The notes under the pieces were generated by a model. It was not told where the DNA came from. It searched no databases and was given only the letters and a program-made list of their open reading frames with translations. The position numbers were made by a program, and so were the translations under genes. Positions 25,399 through 35,178 of a stretch of 64,000 nucleotides of DNA are shown here, piece after piece. This stretch comes from an uncultured Methylococcaceae bacterium (GTDB lineage Bacteria > Pseudomonadota > Gammaproteobacteria > Methylococcales > Methylomonadaceae), in NCBI GenBank assembly GCA_903928685.1, contig CAIYRS010000001.1, forward strand, positions 1 through 64,000, written 5' to 3'. Numbering within the stretch: position 1 is the first letter of the stretch; each line of letters opens with the position of its first letter.

Positions 25399-28300
25399 AT
25401 GACCATAAAAGTGGCTATTAACCATAAAACCACCTATAGCTTTGACCGTCCGGTCAATTTGTCGCCGCACGTGTTCCGTTTGCGGCCTGCTGTGCATAGC
25501 CGAACGCCTATTAAAGGTTACAGTCTGCGTATTGAACCTAAAGACCATTTCATCAATTGGCAACAAGATCCATTCGGCAATATTTTAGGTCGGGTGGTTT
25601 TTCCGGAAAAATGCCGGGAATTGGTCGTGGAAGTCGAAGTAATTGCCGACATGACCGTCATCAACCCGTTCGATTTTTTTGTTGAAGATTACGCCGAGCA
25701 TTACCCGTTCAACTACGACGAAAATACTTTAAAAGAACTGCAACCGTATCTGGAAATTGCTGAAGACGGGCCATTATTGGCGGGATGGATAGAAAGTTTC
25801 GATTTGAAAAAACGCAATATCAACGATTTCTTGGTGGATGTTAACCGCAGCGTTTATCTGGACATCAGCTACAACATCCGCATGGAAGTGGGTGTGCAAA
25901 CTTGCGAAGAAACCTTGCTGAAACGCAGTGGCTCTTGCCGCGATTCCGCGTGGTTGTTAGTGCAGATTTTCCGGCATTTAGGCTTGGCGGCGCGGTTTGT
26001 CTCCGGCTATTTAGTGCAATTGACTGCCGACATCAAATCCTTGGACGGCCCGTCTGGCCCAGAACAAGATTTCACCGATTTACACGCATGGACAGAAGTG
26101 TATATCCCCGGTGCAGGCTGGATAGGTTTAGACCCAACTTCTGGTTTATTGGCAGGCGAAGGCCATATCCCCTTAGCGTGTACGCCTGATCCTGCCAGTG
26201 CCGCCCCGGTGACTGGCGCGATTGATGAATGTGAAGTGGAATTTGCTTTCAGCAATACCGTACAACGTTTGCATGAAGACCCACGGGTTACCAGACCATA
26301 TTCCGACGAACAATGGTATCAAATCGATGCACTCGGCAAATTGGTTGATAAACAATTGGAAGCCGATGATGTGCGTTTGACCATGGGCGGCGAGCCGACC
26401 TTTGTTTCCATTGATGATATGGAAGGCGACCAGTGGAATACCCTTGCTGATGGTGCACACAAACGCGAGCGCGCCCAAGAACTGACCAAACGCTTACGCG
26501 ATGTGTTTTCCAAAGGCGCCATGCTGCATTACGGACAAGGCAAATGGTATCCCGGTGAACCTGTGCCGCGTTGGCAATACGGTATTTTCTGGCGTAAAGA
26601 TGGCGTGGATATGTGGCGCAATCCGGCATTGCTGGCGGACATCAACAAAGATTACGGGCATACCGTTAACGATGCCGAAACCTTTATCAAACAACTTAGC
26701 CGCCGCTTAGGCATTAATCCGCGTTACGTTGTTGCTGGTTTTGAAGATAGCTTTTACTACGCTTGGCAAGAAAACAGCTTGCCAGAAAACGTCAACCCAT
26801 TAGATAGCAATCTAAAAGACCCGATTGAGCGCAAAACCTTAAGCAAATTATTGAACGGTGACTTGGGTGAGCCAGTGGGTTTCAGCTTGCCGATTAAATG
26901 GAACTGGTTTAACCAAACGTGGAAAAGTGGCCCGTGGCGCTTCCGTCGCGATACTATGTTCCTGATCCCAGGCAATTCGCCGATGGGTATGCGAATGCCA
27001 TTAAACAGCTTGCCATGGGTTGCCCCTGACAAACGCGATACCCAAGAGCCGCAAAGCTTATTCACCGAATTGCCAGCCTTAGGGGATTTTTACGGTGAAG
27101 TCACCCGCCGTTACAGTTATTTTGAAGAACACGGCAAAGACCATCCTGAGGTAATCGCCCAAGAAGCGGCGGATGTGGAAACTGTGCATGTGGAAGTGCC
27201 GCATACCGCGCTAGTCATTGAAGCCCGCGAAGGCCGCATTTATATTTTCATGCCGCCGATGTCGTTGATGGAGCATTATTTAGAGCTGGTTGCTGCCATC
27301 GAAGCCACTGCTGACAACCTAAAAATGCCGGTGGTTCTCGAAGGTTATGAGCCGCCGCGCGATTACCGTATCGAGCGTTTGATGGTTACGCCTGATCCTG
27401 GCGTTATCGAAGTCAATATCCACCCATCGAAAAGCTGGGATGAGCTGGTGGAAAAAACCACCATCCTTTATGAAGAAGCCCGGCAAGTGCGTTTGGGTAC
27501 GGAAAAATTTATGCTGGATGGACGGCATACGGGCACAGGCGGTGGCAACCATATTACCTTGGGTGCAGAAAGCCCAGCGGATAGCCCGCTATTACGTCGT
27601 CCAGATATGTTGCGTAGTTTGTTGACTTACTGGCAGCATCATCCAGGCTTATCGTATTTGTTTTCTGGCATGTTCATTGGTCCAACCAGCCAAGCCCCGC
27701 GTGTTGATGAGGGCAGGGATGAGAAGCTGTATGAATTGGAAATTGCTTTCCAACAAATCCCCGACGGCGAAGTGCCAGCCCCGTGGTTGGTTGACCGTTT
27801 ATTGCGGCATTTGTTGACAGACATTACTGGCAACACCCACCGTTCTGAGTTTTGTATCGATAAATTGTATTCGCCAGATAGCTCGACAGGGCGTTTAGGT
27901 ATTTTGGAATTACGCGCCTTTGAAATGCCGCCACATCCGCGTATGGCCTTGGTGCAAACGCTGTTGTTGCGTACTTTGATTGCGTGGTTCTGGCGTAACC
28001 CTTACAAACATGAGCTTATCCATTGGGGAACAGAATTACACGACCGTTTCATGTTGTCGCATTATGTCGAAGAAGACTTAAAGCAAGTCGTGAAAGACTT
28101 ACAACGTGCAGGTTACGGTTTTGAGTTTGAATGGTTAGCGCCATTTTTCGAATTCCGTTTCCCACGCTACGGCACGGCTTTTATTGAAGGCATGGAATTG
28201 GAAGTGCGCTTCGCTATCGAGCCTTGGCATGTACTGGGTGAAGAAGTCAGCAGCTCCGGTACGGCGCGTTATGTGGATTCTTCGGTAGAGCGTATCCAAG

Positions 28301-28797
28301 TGAAAGTGACTGGCTTCACCGAAGGCCGTTACATCTTGGTTTGTAATGGACGGCGCTTGCCGTTGCGGCGTACTGATCGTAAAGGCGAGTATGTCGCGGG
28401 TATCCGTTACCGCGCATGGCAACCGCCATCGGCTTTACATCCAACCATCAGCCCGCACGTGCCATTAATTTTTGATGTTATTGATAGCTGGAATGGTCAT
28501 GCCATCGGTGGTTGTACTTACCATGTCGCCCATCCTGGTGGACGTAGCTACGATACTTTCCCCGTCAATAGTTTTGAAGCCGAATCGCGGCGGATTAACC
28601 GCTTTTGGGATTATGGGCATACGCCTGGCGTTGTTATCCGTCCGCCGTTGTCGGCGTTGGCCAATACAGCGGTTGACGTACCACAATCAACGCGCTTCGA
28701 GCTCAATGACAGCACACCAAGACCAATGGCACCACCACCAGAAGAGCTCAGTAAAGACTATCCGTTTACCTTAGATTTACGGTATAAGGGGCGATAA
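25399..28797 (+). CDS. transglutaminase-like protein fused to DUF2126
   Basis: A 1132-aa cytoplasmic protein. The N-terminal ~280 residues form a bacterial transglutaminase-like domain with the catalytic triad Cys180 (SGSCRDSAW), His229 (DLHAWTEVY) and Asp245 (GLDPTSG). From about residue 320 comes DUF2126, with GGEPTFVSIDD at 330-340, then GGGNHITLG and a C-terminal LRAFEMPPHPRM region. DUF2126 has been linked to ATP-grasp/COOH-NH2 ligase-like chemistry in comparative genomics; the reaction is unknown. It is a standard member of the Anbu-associated cluster, with ATP-grasp/alpha-E next. Length is normal for the family. Confidence 0.93.
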   Translation: MTIKVAINHKTTYSFDRPVNLSPHVFRLRPAVHSRTPIKGYSLRIEPKDHFINWQQDPFGNILGRVVFPEKCRELVVEVEVIADMTVINPFDFFVEDYAEHYPFNYDENTLKELQPYLEIAEDGPLLAGWIESFDLKKRNINDFLVDVNRSVYLDISYNIRMEVGVQTCEETLLKRSGSCRDSAWLLVQIFRHLGLAARFVSGYLVQLTADIKSLDGPSGPEQDFTDLHAWTEVYIPGAGWIGLDPTSGLLAGEGHIPLACTPDPASAAPVTGAIDECEVEFAFSNTVQRLHEDPRVTRPYSDEQWYQIDALGKLVDKQLEADDVRLTMGGEPTFVSIDDMEGDQWNTLADGAHKRERAQELTKRLRDVFSKGAMLHYGQGKWYPGEPVPRWQYGIFWRKDGVDMWRNPALLADINKDYGHTVNDAETFIKQLSRRLGINPRYVVAGFEDSFYYAWQENSLPENVNPLDSNLKDPIERKTLSKLLNGDLGEPVGFSLPIKWNWFNQTWKSGPWRFRRDTMFLIPGNSPMGMRMPLNSLPWVAPDKRDTQEPQSLFTELPALGDFYGEVTRRYSYFEEHGKDHPEVIAQEAADVETVHVEVPHTALVIEAREGRIYIFMPPMSLMEHYLELVAAIEATADNLKMPVVLEGYEPPRDYRIERLMVTPDPGVIEVNIHPSKSWDELVEKTTILYEEARQVRLGTEKFMLDGRHTGTGGGNHITLGAESPADSPLLRRPDMLRSLLTYWQHHPGLSYLFSGMFIGPTSQAPRVDEGRDEKLYELEIAFQQIPDGEVPAPWLVDRLLRHLLTDITGNTHRSEFCIDKLYSPDSSTGRLGILELRAFEMPPHPRMALVQTLLLRTLIAWFWRNPYKHELIHWGTELHDRFMLSHYVEEDLKQVVKDLQRAGYGFEFEWLAPFFEFRFPRYGTAFIEGMELEVRFAIEPWHVLGEEVSSSGTARYVDSSVERIQVKVTGFTEGRYILVCNGRRLPLRRTDRKGEYVAGIRYRAWQPPSALHPTISPHVPLIFDVIDSWNGHAIGGCTYHVAHPGGRSYDTFPVNSFEAESRRINRFWDYGHTPGVVIRPPLSALANTAVDVPQSTRFELNDSTPRPMAPPPEELSKDYPFTLDLRYKGR

Positions 28798-28906
28798 AGT
28801 ACGATCTGCGTATTTTTATAGGGCGACCAGATAGGTTTCACCTGTCTGGTCACCACTTGCCGAATACCGAGGGCAATCGCTTTGCCTATCTTAGCCTGTT
28901 ATAACC

Positions 28907-31495
28907 ATGCCAATGAAATCCCAGCAATTCTCCTCCAGCACCGCAAGCAGTGATAGTGGCATTGGTGTACAGCACTATGAAACCCGCTTAGGTATCTATG
29001 ACGAAATGCTCGCGACTGAGCATAAAGTCCTGCCTTATTGGGAGCAATTCATCAGTGCCTTGGATACCATGGGCAGCGAAGAAATCGACCGCCGCCGCCG
29101 GGAAGCGCAGCGCTTGTTACGCGAAAATGGCGTTACCTATAACGTCTATGGCGACGACCAAAAACTCAGCCGTCCGTGGCAGCTTGATCCTATCCCTTTG
29201 CTCATCAGCAACGACGAATGGGTAGTGATAGAAGCAGGTTTAAAGCAGCGGGCAAAGCTGTTGGATTTAATCCTAAAAGATATTTACGGCAAACAGACCT
29301 TGCTAAAAAAAGGCCTGTTACCGAGTGAATTGATTTTTTCCCACCAAGGTTTTCTTCATGCCTGTATGGGTACGCTGCAAAACCAGCCCAGACAGCTATC
29401 GGTGTATTCCGCCAACTTAGTACGTGGCGCTAAAGGGCGCTTATGGGTGCTGGATGACCGTACCCAAGCACCCTCCGGATCAGGTTATGCGTTAGAGAAC
29501 CGCACCGTGATGACCCGTATCCTGCCGGATATTTTCCAAGAAACCCGTGTACATCGCTTGGCGGGCTTTTTTAAACATTTCAACAAAGGCCTCAGCGGGC
29601 TTGCCAAACACAATAAAGAAAACCCGCGCATCGTGGTATTAACGCCAGGGCCGTTCAATGAAACCTATTTTGAACATGCGTATTTAGCCTCGTATTTGGG
29701 TTACACCTTGGTGCAGGGTGACGATTTGGCAGTACGCGATGGTTATGTCTGGTTAAAATCTTTAGAAGGCTTGCAGCCCGTCGATGTCATTTTGCGCCGG
29801 GTTGACGACAGCTTTTGCGATCCCTTGTCATTGCGTAGCGATTCTCGCTTAGGTGTTGCTGGCTTATTGGAAGCGGTGCGTAGGGGCAATGTTGCCATCG
29901 CCAATCCGTTGGGCAGCAGTGTTTTAGAAAATCCCGGTTTGTTGGCGTTTTTGCCAAGTTTGGCACGGTATTTTTTAAACCAAGATTTGATTTTACCGTC
30001 GGTGGCAACCTGGTGGTGCGGACAAAAACGTGAGCGCGAGTTTGTGCTGAACAACTTGGAAAAGTTGATTGTTAAGCATATTAATCGGCGGCAAGTCAGC
30101 GAAATTATTTTTGGCAGCACTTTAGACAATGCCCAAAAAGAAGCCTTACGCGCCGCGATTATCGCCAAGCCACATTTGTATATCGGTCAAGAGCGCTTTA
30201 ATTTTTCTACCGTACCTGCGTTTATTGACCACCATATCGAACCGCGCAATGCAGTGTTGCGGAATTTTGTCGTCGCCAATGGCAAAGATTACCAAGTGAT
30301 GCCGGGTGGCCTCACCCGTGTGGCGCGTGAAAAAGACGGCTTGGTGGTTTCTAACCAAGCAGGTGGCATTAGTAAAGACACTTGGGTATTGGCAAGTGAA
30401 GTTGAGCAACCAGTGGTTGTTACCAGCCAAAGCCAACGGCAGCAGTCAATAGACCCCATTTCCGAGCCATTAACCAGCCGGGCTGCCGACCATTTATTTT
30501 GGGTGGGGCGTTATCTGGAACGTGTTGATGGTGGTGCTAGGTTATTGCGGACGATATTGCTTAAATACCGCGACACCTTGGAGTTTAAGGATAAATTGGA
30601 TAGCCAATGTTTGGCGTTACTATTGCCTGCAATTACCCATGTTACCGCCACTTATCCCGGTTTTATCGGCAACCAAGAAGATGGCGTTAAAAATTTAGAA
30701 CATGAATTGTTGGCACTGGCAAAGGATGGCAAGCGTTCCGGCACATTAGCCGCCAATATCAAAATGTTTGTGCAATCGGCGTTTAGTATCCGCGATTTGT
30801 GGTCGCAAGATACCTGGCGCAGTGTTGACCGCATTCAGCACCGCTGGCAGCAACCGATGGCGAATAAGATTGAACCGTTGCAAAGTGATTTGGACGATTT
30901 AATTACTGGCGTAGTCGCCTTTACTGGCTTAACCAACGAAAGCATGACCAGAGAAGCAGGCTGGTTAATGTTGGACAGTGGACGCAGGCTGGAGCGTGCG
31001 TTGGTATTGATTGCCTTGTTGCGGTCGACTTTGGTGTCGCGGCATGAAACGGCGGTATTAAACCAGCTTTTAGAAGCGGTACTGGTGTCTACCGATAGCT
31101 TCACCATTTACCAGCGCCGTTACCGATCAGTCATCCAATTGCCGATGTTATTGCAATTGTTATTGTTCGATGCCACCCATCCGCGTTCGGTTGCTTATCA
31201 GCTACGGTTGTTATCAGAACATATCGCCGATTTGCCAAGAGAAGGCCGAAAAACCCGTTTAAGTGAAGAAGAAGGCATTATTCTTAAAGCCTATACCGAT
31301 TTACGCTTAAGCACCTGCGCGAGTTTGCTGAATGACGAAAGCGATTCTGGCGTGTATGAACAACTGGATACCTTATTGGCAAACACCACGGATTTATTAT
31401 GGAAAATTGCTGATGTCATCGCCCAAGCGTATTTTAACCACGCTCAAGCCACGCAATTGATGACCGCGCCACATAACGCCGAGGATGAATTGTGA
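28907..31495 (+). CDS. circularly permuted ATP-grasp type 2 protein fused to alpha-E domain
   Basis: An 862-aa fusion. Residues about 1-500 match the circularly permuted ATP-grasp family (DUF404/DUF407), with LWVLDDRTQAPSGSGYALEN, TPGPFNETYFEHAYLASYLG and VAREKDGLVVSNQAGGISKDTW. Residues about 520-840 match the all-helical alpha-E domain (DUF403), starting at LTSRAADHLFWVGRYLERVD. In many genomes these are two genes. ATP-grasp enzymes of this group are predicted peptide or amide ligases; alpha-E is predicted to assist or be modified. The stop overlaps the next transglutaminase gene by 4 nt (GTGA), so translation is coupled. Confidence 0.93.
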   Translation: MPMKSQQFSSSTASSDSGIGVQHYETRLGIYDEMLATEHKVLPYWEQFISALDTMGSEEIDRRRREAQRLLRENGVTYNVYGDDQKLSRPWQLDPIPLLISNDEWVVIEAGLKQRAKLLDLILKDIYGKQTLLKKGLLPSELIFSHQGFLHACMGTLQNQPRQLSVYSANLVRGAKGRLWVLDDRTQAPSGSGYALENRTVMTRILPDIFQETRVHRLAGFFKHFNKGLSGLAKHNKENPRIVVLTPGPFNETYFEHAYLASYLGYTLVQGDDLAVRDGYVWLKSLEGLQPVDVILRRVDDSFCDPLSLRSDSRLGVAGLLEAVRRGNVAIANPLGSSVLENPGLLAFLPSLARYFLNQDLILPSVATWWCGQKREREFVLNNLEKLIVKHINRRQVSEIIFGSTLDNAQKEALRAAIIAKPHLYIGQERFNFSTVPAFIDHHIEPRNAVLRNFVVANGKDYQVMPGGLTRVAREKDGLVVSNQAGGISKDTWVLASEVEQPVVVTSQSQRQQSIDPISEPLTSRAADHLFWVGRYLERVDGGARLLRTILLKYRDTLEFKDKLDSQCLALLLPAITHVTATYPGFIGNQEDGVKNLEHELLALAKDGKRSGTLAANIKMFVQSAFSIRDLWSQDTWRSVDRIQHRWQQPMANKIEPLQSDLDDLITGVVAFTGLTNESMTREAGWLMLDSGRRLERALVLIALLRSTLVSRHETAVLNQLLEAVLVSTDSFTIYQRRYRSVIQLPMLLQLLLFDATHPRSVAYQLRLLSEHIADLPREGRKTRLSEEEGIILKAYTDLRLSTCASLLNDESDSGVYEQLDTLLANTTDLLWKIADVIAQAYFNHAQATQLMTAPHNAEDEL

Positions 31496-32391
31496 AATAT
31501 CGCATCACCCATACCACGGTGTATAACTACAGCCAAGCAGTCGGCTTATGCCAGAATGAAGCACGCTTGCAACCTAGGGAGTTTTGGCGGCAGCACTGTA
31601 GCAGCAGTCATTTTGATATTAAGCCCAAGCCGACCGATTTTTTTGAACGGGTGGATTTTTTTGGCAATAAGGTCAGTTATTTCGCTGTCCAACAAAGCCA
31701 TACCAAGTTAGAAGTCACCGCCATTAGTGAGGTGTCGGTTTACCCCAAGCCGCTGGCTAAAATTAGCCAAAATCTATTGGCTTGGGAAGCGGTAAGGGAT
31801 CTTTTGCAAGACCCGAACGGTACTGATGAAGCTCAAGAATTAAGCCAAGAATTGCTCGATGCCAAGCAATATGTGCTGGATTCGCCGATGATAAGCAGCA
31901 ACCAAGCCTTGTTTGATTATGCACATGCTTCGTTCTCACCGGATAAGCCGTTGATTGAAGTGGTGCGGAATCTGATGGAGCGCATTTATCACGATTTTAC
32001 TTATGATCCGAGTTTTACCACCATCGCCACGCCATTGTCTGATGTCTTACTGCATAAGCGCGGGGTTTGCCAAGATTTTGCCCATTTGGCGATAGGCTGC
32101 TTACGGAGTTATGGGCTTGCGGCGCGTTATATCAGCGGTTATGTGGAAACCGCGCCAGCACCAGGTATGCCGCGTTTAGTCGGTGCCGACGCTTCCCATG
32201 CGTGGTTCTCGGTCTATATTCCTGGCACAGGTTGGGTGGATTTTGATCCAACTAATAATAAAATGCCGTTTGACCAACACATTACCTTAGCGTGGGGACG
32301 TGATTACGCCGATGTGACGCCATTAAAAGGCATCGCTTTCGGAGGAGGCCAGCATATTTTGTCGGTGTCAGTCGATGTTATGCGTTTATAG
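31492..32391 (+). CDS. transglutaminase-like cysteine peptidase family protein, second in cluster
   Basis: A 299-aa protein starting at GTG (MKYRITHTTVYNY). It has the N-terminal bacterial transglutaminase domain and a core with catalytic Cys193 (RGVCQDFAHL), His236 (DASHAWFSV) and Asp252 (DFDPTNN). The ending GRDYADVTPLKGIAFGGG, followed by HILSVSVDV, is the usual C-terminus of this family. Such proteins may cut or form amide bonds. The gene is fused by a 4-nt overlap to the ATP-grasp/alpha-E gene, the standard arrangement of this conserved cluster. Confidence 0.93.
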   Translation: MKYRITHTTVYNYSQAVGLCQNEARLQPREFWRQHCSSSHFDIKPKPTDFFERVDFFGNKVSYFAVQQSHTKLEVTAISEVSVYPKPLAKISQNLLAWEAVRDLLQDPNGTDEAQELSQELLDAKQYVLDSPMISSNQALFDYAHASFSPDKPLIEVVRNLMERIYHDFTYDPSFTTIATPLSDVLLHKRGVCQDFAHLAIGCLRSYGLAARYISGYVETAPAPGMPRLVGADASHAWFSVYIPGTGWVDFDPTNNKMPFDQHITLAWGRDYADVTPLKGIAFGGGQHILSVSVDVMRL

Positions 32392-32424
32392 GTTATTTAC
32401 TAGCAGGTGTTACGCAAGCTTTAG

Positions 32425-32700
32425 TTGTCCACGAACAGCACGAAAAGACACGAAAATAGTTAAGGAAGCGCTCTGAACTAATTGCTTCCATTCATGCTTC
32501 GACAAGCTCAGCACGAACGGAATCAATTAGTTACCGTTTGCATGGATGCAGGCGGTAGGGCAACGCATGGAGCAGTTGCTGAGAGCTTGCCGAAGGCTTT
32601 TTTCAGCGATTACTTAATTTACAACCACCAAATATATCAATGAGATATTTAATCCTAATCACAGCGTTTTTCGTGTCTTTTCGTGTGGTTCGTGGACAAA
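32425..32700. repeat. inverted-repeat-bracketed element 4 (CACGAA family), inside the Anbu cluster
   Basis: The ends are 32425-32457 and 32668-32700. The interior carries a 33-bp stretch (32488-32520) identical to 19515-19547 in element 3. It splits the transglutaminase gene from the ParA-like gene, so it has landed inside a conserved cluster. The rest of this ~350-bp gap contains no ORF. Confidence 0.75.
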
Positions 32701-32744
32701 AACGTATATCAATTACTATTTTTTAAAATCAAAAGCGAGGCAGT

Positions 32745-33440
32745 ATGAGTACTATCCATTTTATTGGCGGTGAAAAAGGCGGTGTTGGTAAATCCGTTGT
32801 GGCGCGGTTGTTGGCGCAATATATGATCGACAGCAATGTGCCATTCATTGGTTTTGATACCGACCGTTCCCACGGTGCGCTGATGCGTTTTTATACCGAT
32901 TACGCCTCACCAACGGTGATCGATAATTTTGAAAGTCTCGATACCATTATCGAAACGGCTGTGGCAAACCCTGAGCAACGCATTATTGTCGATTTGGCAG
33001 CACAAACCCATTTTCCACTCGCCACATGGATAGATACTTCCGGGGTATTGGAGTTGGCGGAAGAATTGGGCATCACCTTGTACTACTGGAATGTGATGGA
33101 TTCAGGAAAAGACTGCGTGGATATTTTGGGTAAATTACTCGACCATTACGGCTCGCGGTTTAATTATGTGCTGGTGCAGAACCATTTGCGTGATGATAAT
33201 TTTTCTACCTTGGAGTTTTCCGGCGTGAAGGATAGAGCCTTGGATATGAATGCCAGGGTAGTCACTTTAAAACGCTTGTATACGCCAGTGATGACCAAAA
33301 TAGATGCCAATAGCCTGAGCTTTTGGGCAGCCAGAAACCGTGACCAAGAATATACCAATGTGCTGGGCTTGTTGGACAGACAGCGGGTAAAAATGTGGTT
33401 GAACAATTTCTATAACCAAATCGATTTGTTGGGAATCTGA
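32745..33440 (+). CDS. ParA/MinD-like P-loop ATPase in Anbu cluster
   Basis: A 231-aa protein with the deviant Walker A motif GGEKGGVGKS (Lys11 and Lys16), GFDTDRSHG as the second motif, and a hydrophobic RIIVDLAAQTH as a likely Walker B. Unlike typical ParA proteins it has no DNA-binding basic patch visible at the C-terminus, and the catalytic region reads VDLAAQ rather than LDCPP. It resembles plasmid mobilisation or CobQ/MinD-like ATPases of unknown role. It lies 11 nt before the third transglutaminase, so it is coupled to the cluster. AGCGAGGC precedes the ATG. Confidence 0.8.
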   Translation: MSTIHFIGGEKGGVGKSVVARLLAQYMIDSNVPFIGFDTDRSHGALMRFYTDYASPTVIDNFESLDTIIETAVANPEQRIIVDLAAQTHFPLATWIDTSGVLELAEELGITLYYWNVMDSGKDCVDILGKLLDHYGSRFNYVLVQNHLRDDNFSTLEFSGVKDRALDMNARVVTLKRLYTPVMTKIDANSLSFWAARNRDQEYTNVLGLLDRQRVKMWLNNFYNQIDLLGI

Positions 33441-33451
33441 AGCTTACCGTT

Positions 33452-34249
33452 ATGAAATTAAGGGTGACTTGTGATCTGTATTTTCATGTAGAAGATGCAA
33501 CCGCATTAATTCTGATGCTACGCCCTTATCGCGGGGCGAAGCAAACGCTTACCCGCGAAACTTACACCATTAAGCCAAGCGTAGAAATTATCGAGCATAT
33601 CGACCATTACGATAATGCCTGCCAACGCTTGGTTGCGCCGCAAGGTTTGTTTTATATCCATACTTCATCAGAAGTGTGGGTGGCAGATCATGCCGATAGT
33701 GGCTATGGCGCGGGGTTTGTGGAAATCCAATACTTGCCGGAGCAGGTGCTTAATTATTTAGCGCCTAGCCGCTATTGTGAATCGGATCGCTTTAATGACT
33801 TGGCGATCAGCCTCAGCGCCGATGAGCAGCCCGGTTACGATCAAGTCAGCCGTATGGTTGAATGGATACGAACAAATATCCAATACCTGCCAGGTTCCAG
33901 TGATGTGCCATTGTCCGCCGTAGAAATCCATCAGCGCGGTTATGGTGTCTGTCGGGATTTGGCACATTTGGGTATTGCCTTATGCCGCAGCATTAGTATT
34001 CCCGCACGGATTGTGGTCGGTTATCTGCATAATCTGCATCCCATGGATTTACATGCTTGGTTTGAAGCCTATTTTGGTGGGCGTTGGTATACATTTGACC
34101 CAACCCAGCCGGACTTGCGGGGAGGGCGGGTGATTATCGCATTTGGACGCGATGCCGCCGATGTTGCGGTATTTCACCAGTTCGGCTCAGGATGTCTGCT
34201 AACAGATATGAAAGTACGTGTTGAACATTTGGATAAGCATATGAATTAA
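33452..34249 (+). CDS. transglutaminase-like cysteine peptidase family protein, third in cluster
   Basis: A 265-aa protein with the triad Cys167 (GYGVCRDLAHLG), His201 (DLHAWFEAY) and Asp216 (FDPTQPD). Its N-terminal part (TCDLYFHVEDATALILMLRP) differs from the other two transglutaminases of the cluster, so it belongs to a separate subfamily. It follows the ParA-like gene by 11 nt and precedes Anbu by about 100 nt. It may act on the same modified peptides or amides as Anbu (inference from context). Confidence 0.9.
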   Translation: MKLRVTCDLYFHVEDATALILMLRPYRGAKQTLTRETYTIKPSVEIIEHIDHYDNACQRLVAPQGLFYIHTSSEVWVADHADSGYGAGFVEIQYLPEQVLNYLAPSRYCESDRFNDLAISLSADEQPGYDQVSRMVEWIRTNIQYLPGSSDVPLSAVEIHQRGYGVCRDLAHLGIALCRSISIPARIVVGYLHNLHPMDLHAWFEAYFGGRWYTFDPTQPDLRGGRVIIAFGRDAADVAVFHQFGSGCLLTDMKVRVEHLDKHMN

Positions 34250-34355
34250 AGGTCTTTTGTTTGTAAGGTGATAGTTATCGGCTTACTTTATTATGCTAGG
34301 AACGCCAAAATAGTTTAAAATTAGCACCCCTAAAAGATGGCTTTAAAAGAACACT

Positions 34356-35111
34356 ATGACTTATTGCATCGCTGCTTCTATAAATGAAGGACTAATTTTA
34401 GTCTCCGACTCAAGAACTAATGCCGGTATTGATAATGTCAGTACCCACGGCAAGATGCACGCGTTTGCCACCAATGCTGACCGTAAAATAATTTTGTTGT
34501 GTGCAGGCAATTTAGCCACGACGCAGGCCGTTCTTGAGCAAATGCACCGCGATAAGCTAAAAAATGCCGATGTTAATATCAATACGGTGGAATGCTTGTC
34601 GGAAGCTGCTGATTATTTAGGTCACATCAGCGTTGAAAAACAAAAGCAGCATATCAATCCACAAGGCCAGTCAGCGTTCAACCCTTCTGCAACCTTTATC
34701 TTGGCAGGACAAATCGGTAGCGAACCACATGGTGCTTATATGATTTATCCTGAAGGTAATAGCATCACCAGTTCTGCCAACACGCCTTTTTTGCAAATCG
34801 GCGAAAGTAAGTACGGCAAACCGATATTAGATCGTTTCTTGAAATTAGAAACCTCTATCGATGAAGCCGCGCGTTGTTGTTTGGTGTCTATGGATTCCAC
34901 TATCCGCAGTAACGCCAGCGTTGGCTCACCAGTAGAAATGTTGATTTATCGCACAGATAGCTTTCAGTTGCAGGAATATTATCGCTTTGATGATGGTGAT
35001 GACTATATGCTGCAATTACGCCGCAGTTGGGAAACCAAATTGCGTGAAGCCATTGCGGCACTGCCGTTTTTAGATAAAAGCGCGGTTAAAAATATTCGCG
35101 CAGAGCTTTAA
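34356..35111 (+). CDS. Anbu peptidase, proteasome-type (ancestral beta subunit)
   Basis: A 251-aa self-compartmentalising Ntn hydrolase related to HslV. The start MTYCIAASINEGLILVSDSR and the following THGKMHAF are diagnostic for Anbu. After loss of Met, Thr1 is the nucleophile, with Asp17 and Lys32 at the known active-site positions. Family members assemble into open helical or ring complexes; substrates are unknown. Anbu genes are usually linked to the ATP-grasp, alpha-E and transglutaminase genes found here. Transcription ends at a strong terminator at 35179-35218. Confidence 0.95.
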   Translation: MTYCIAASINEGLILVSDSRTNAGIDNVSTHGKMHAFATNADRKIILLCAGNLATTQAVLEQMHRDKLKNADVNINTVECLSEAADYLGHISVEKQKQHINPQGQSAFNPSATFILAGQIGSEPHGAYMIYPEGNSITSSANTPFLQIGESKYGKPILDRFLKLETSIDEAARCCLVSMDSTIRSNASVGSPVEMLIYRTDSFQLQEYYRFDDGDDYMLQLRRSWETKLREAIAALPFLDKSAVKNIRAEL

Positions 35112-35178
35112 GGTATTTTAAAAAGTCGTATAACAAACTAAAAATTATCCATTTTTTAGAGCAGATAAATAATTTGAA

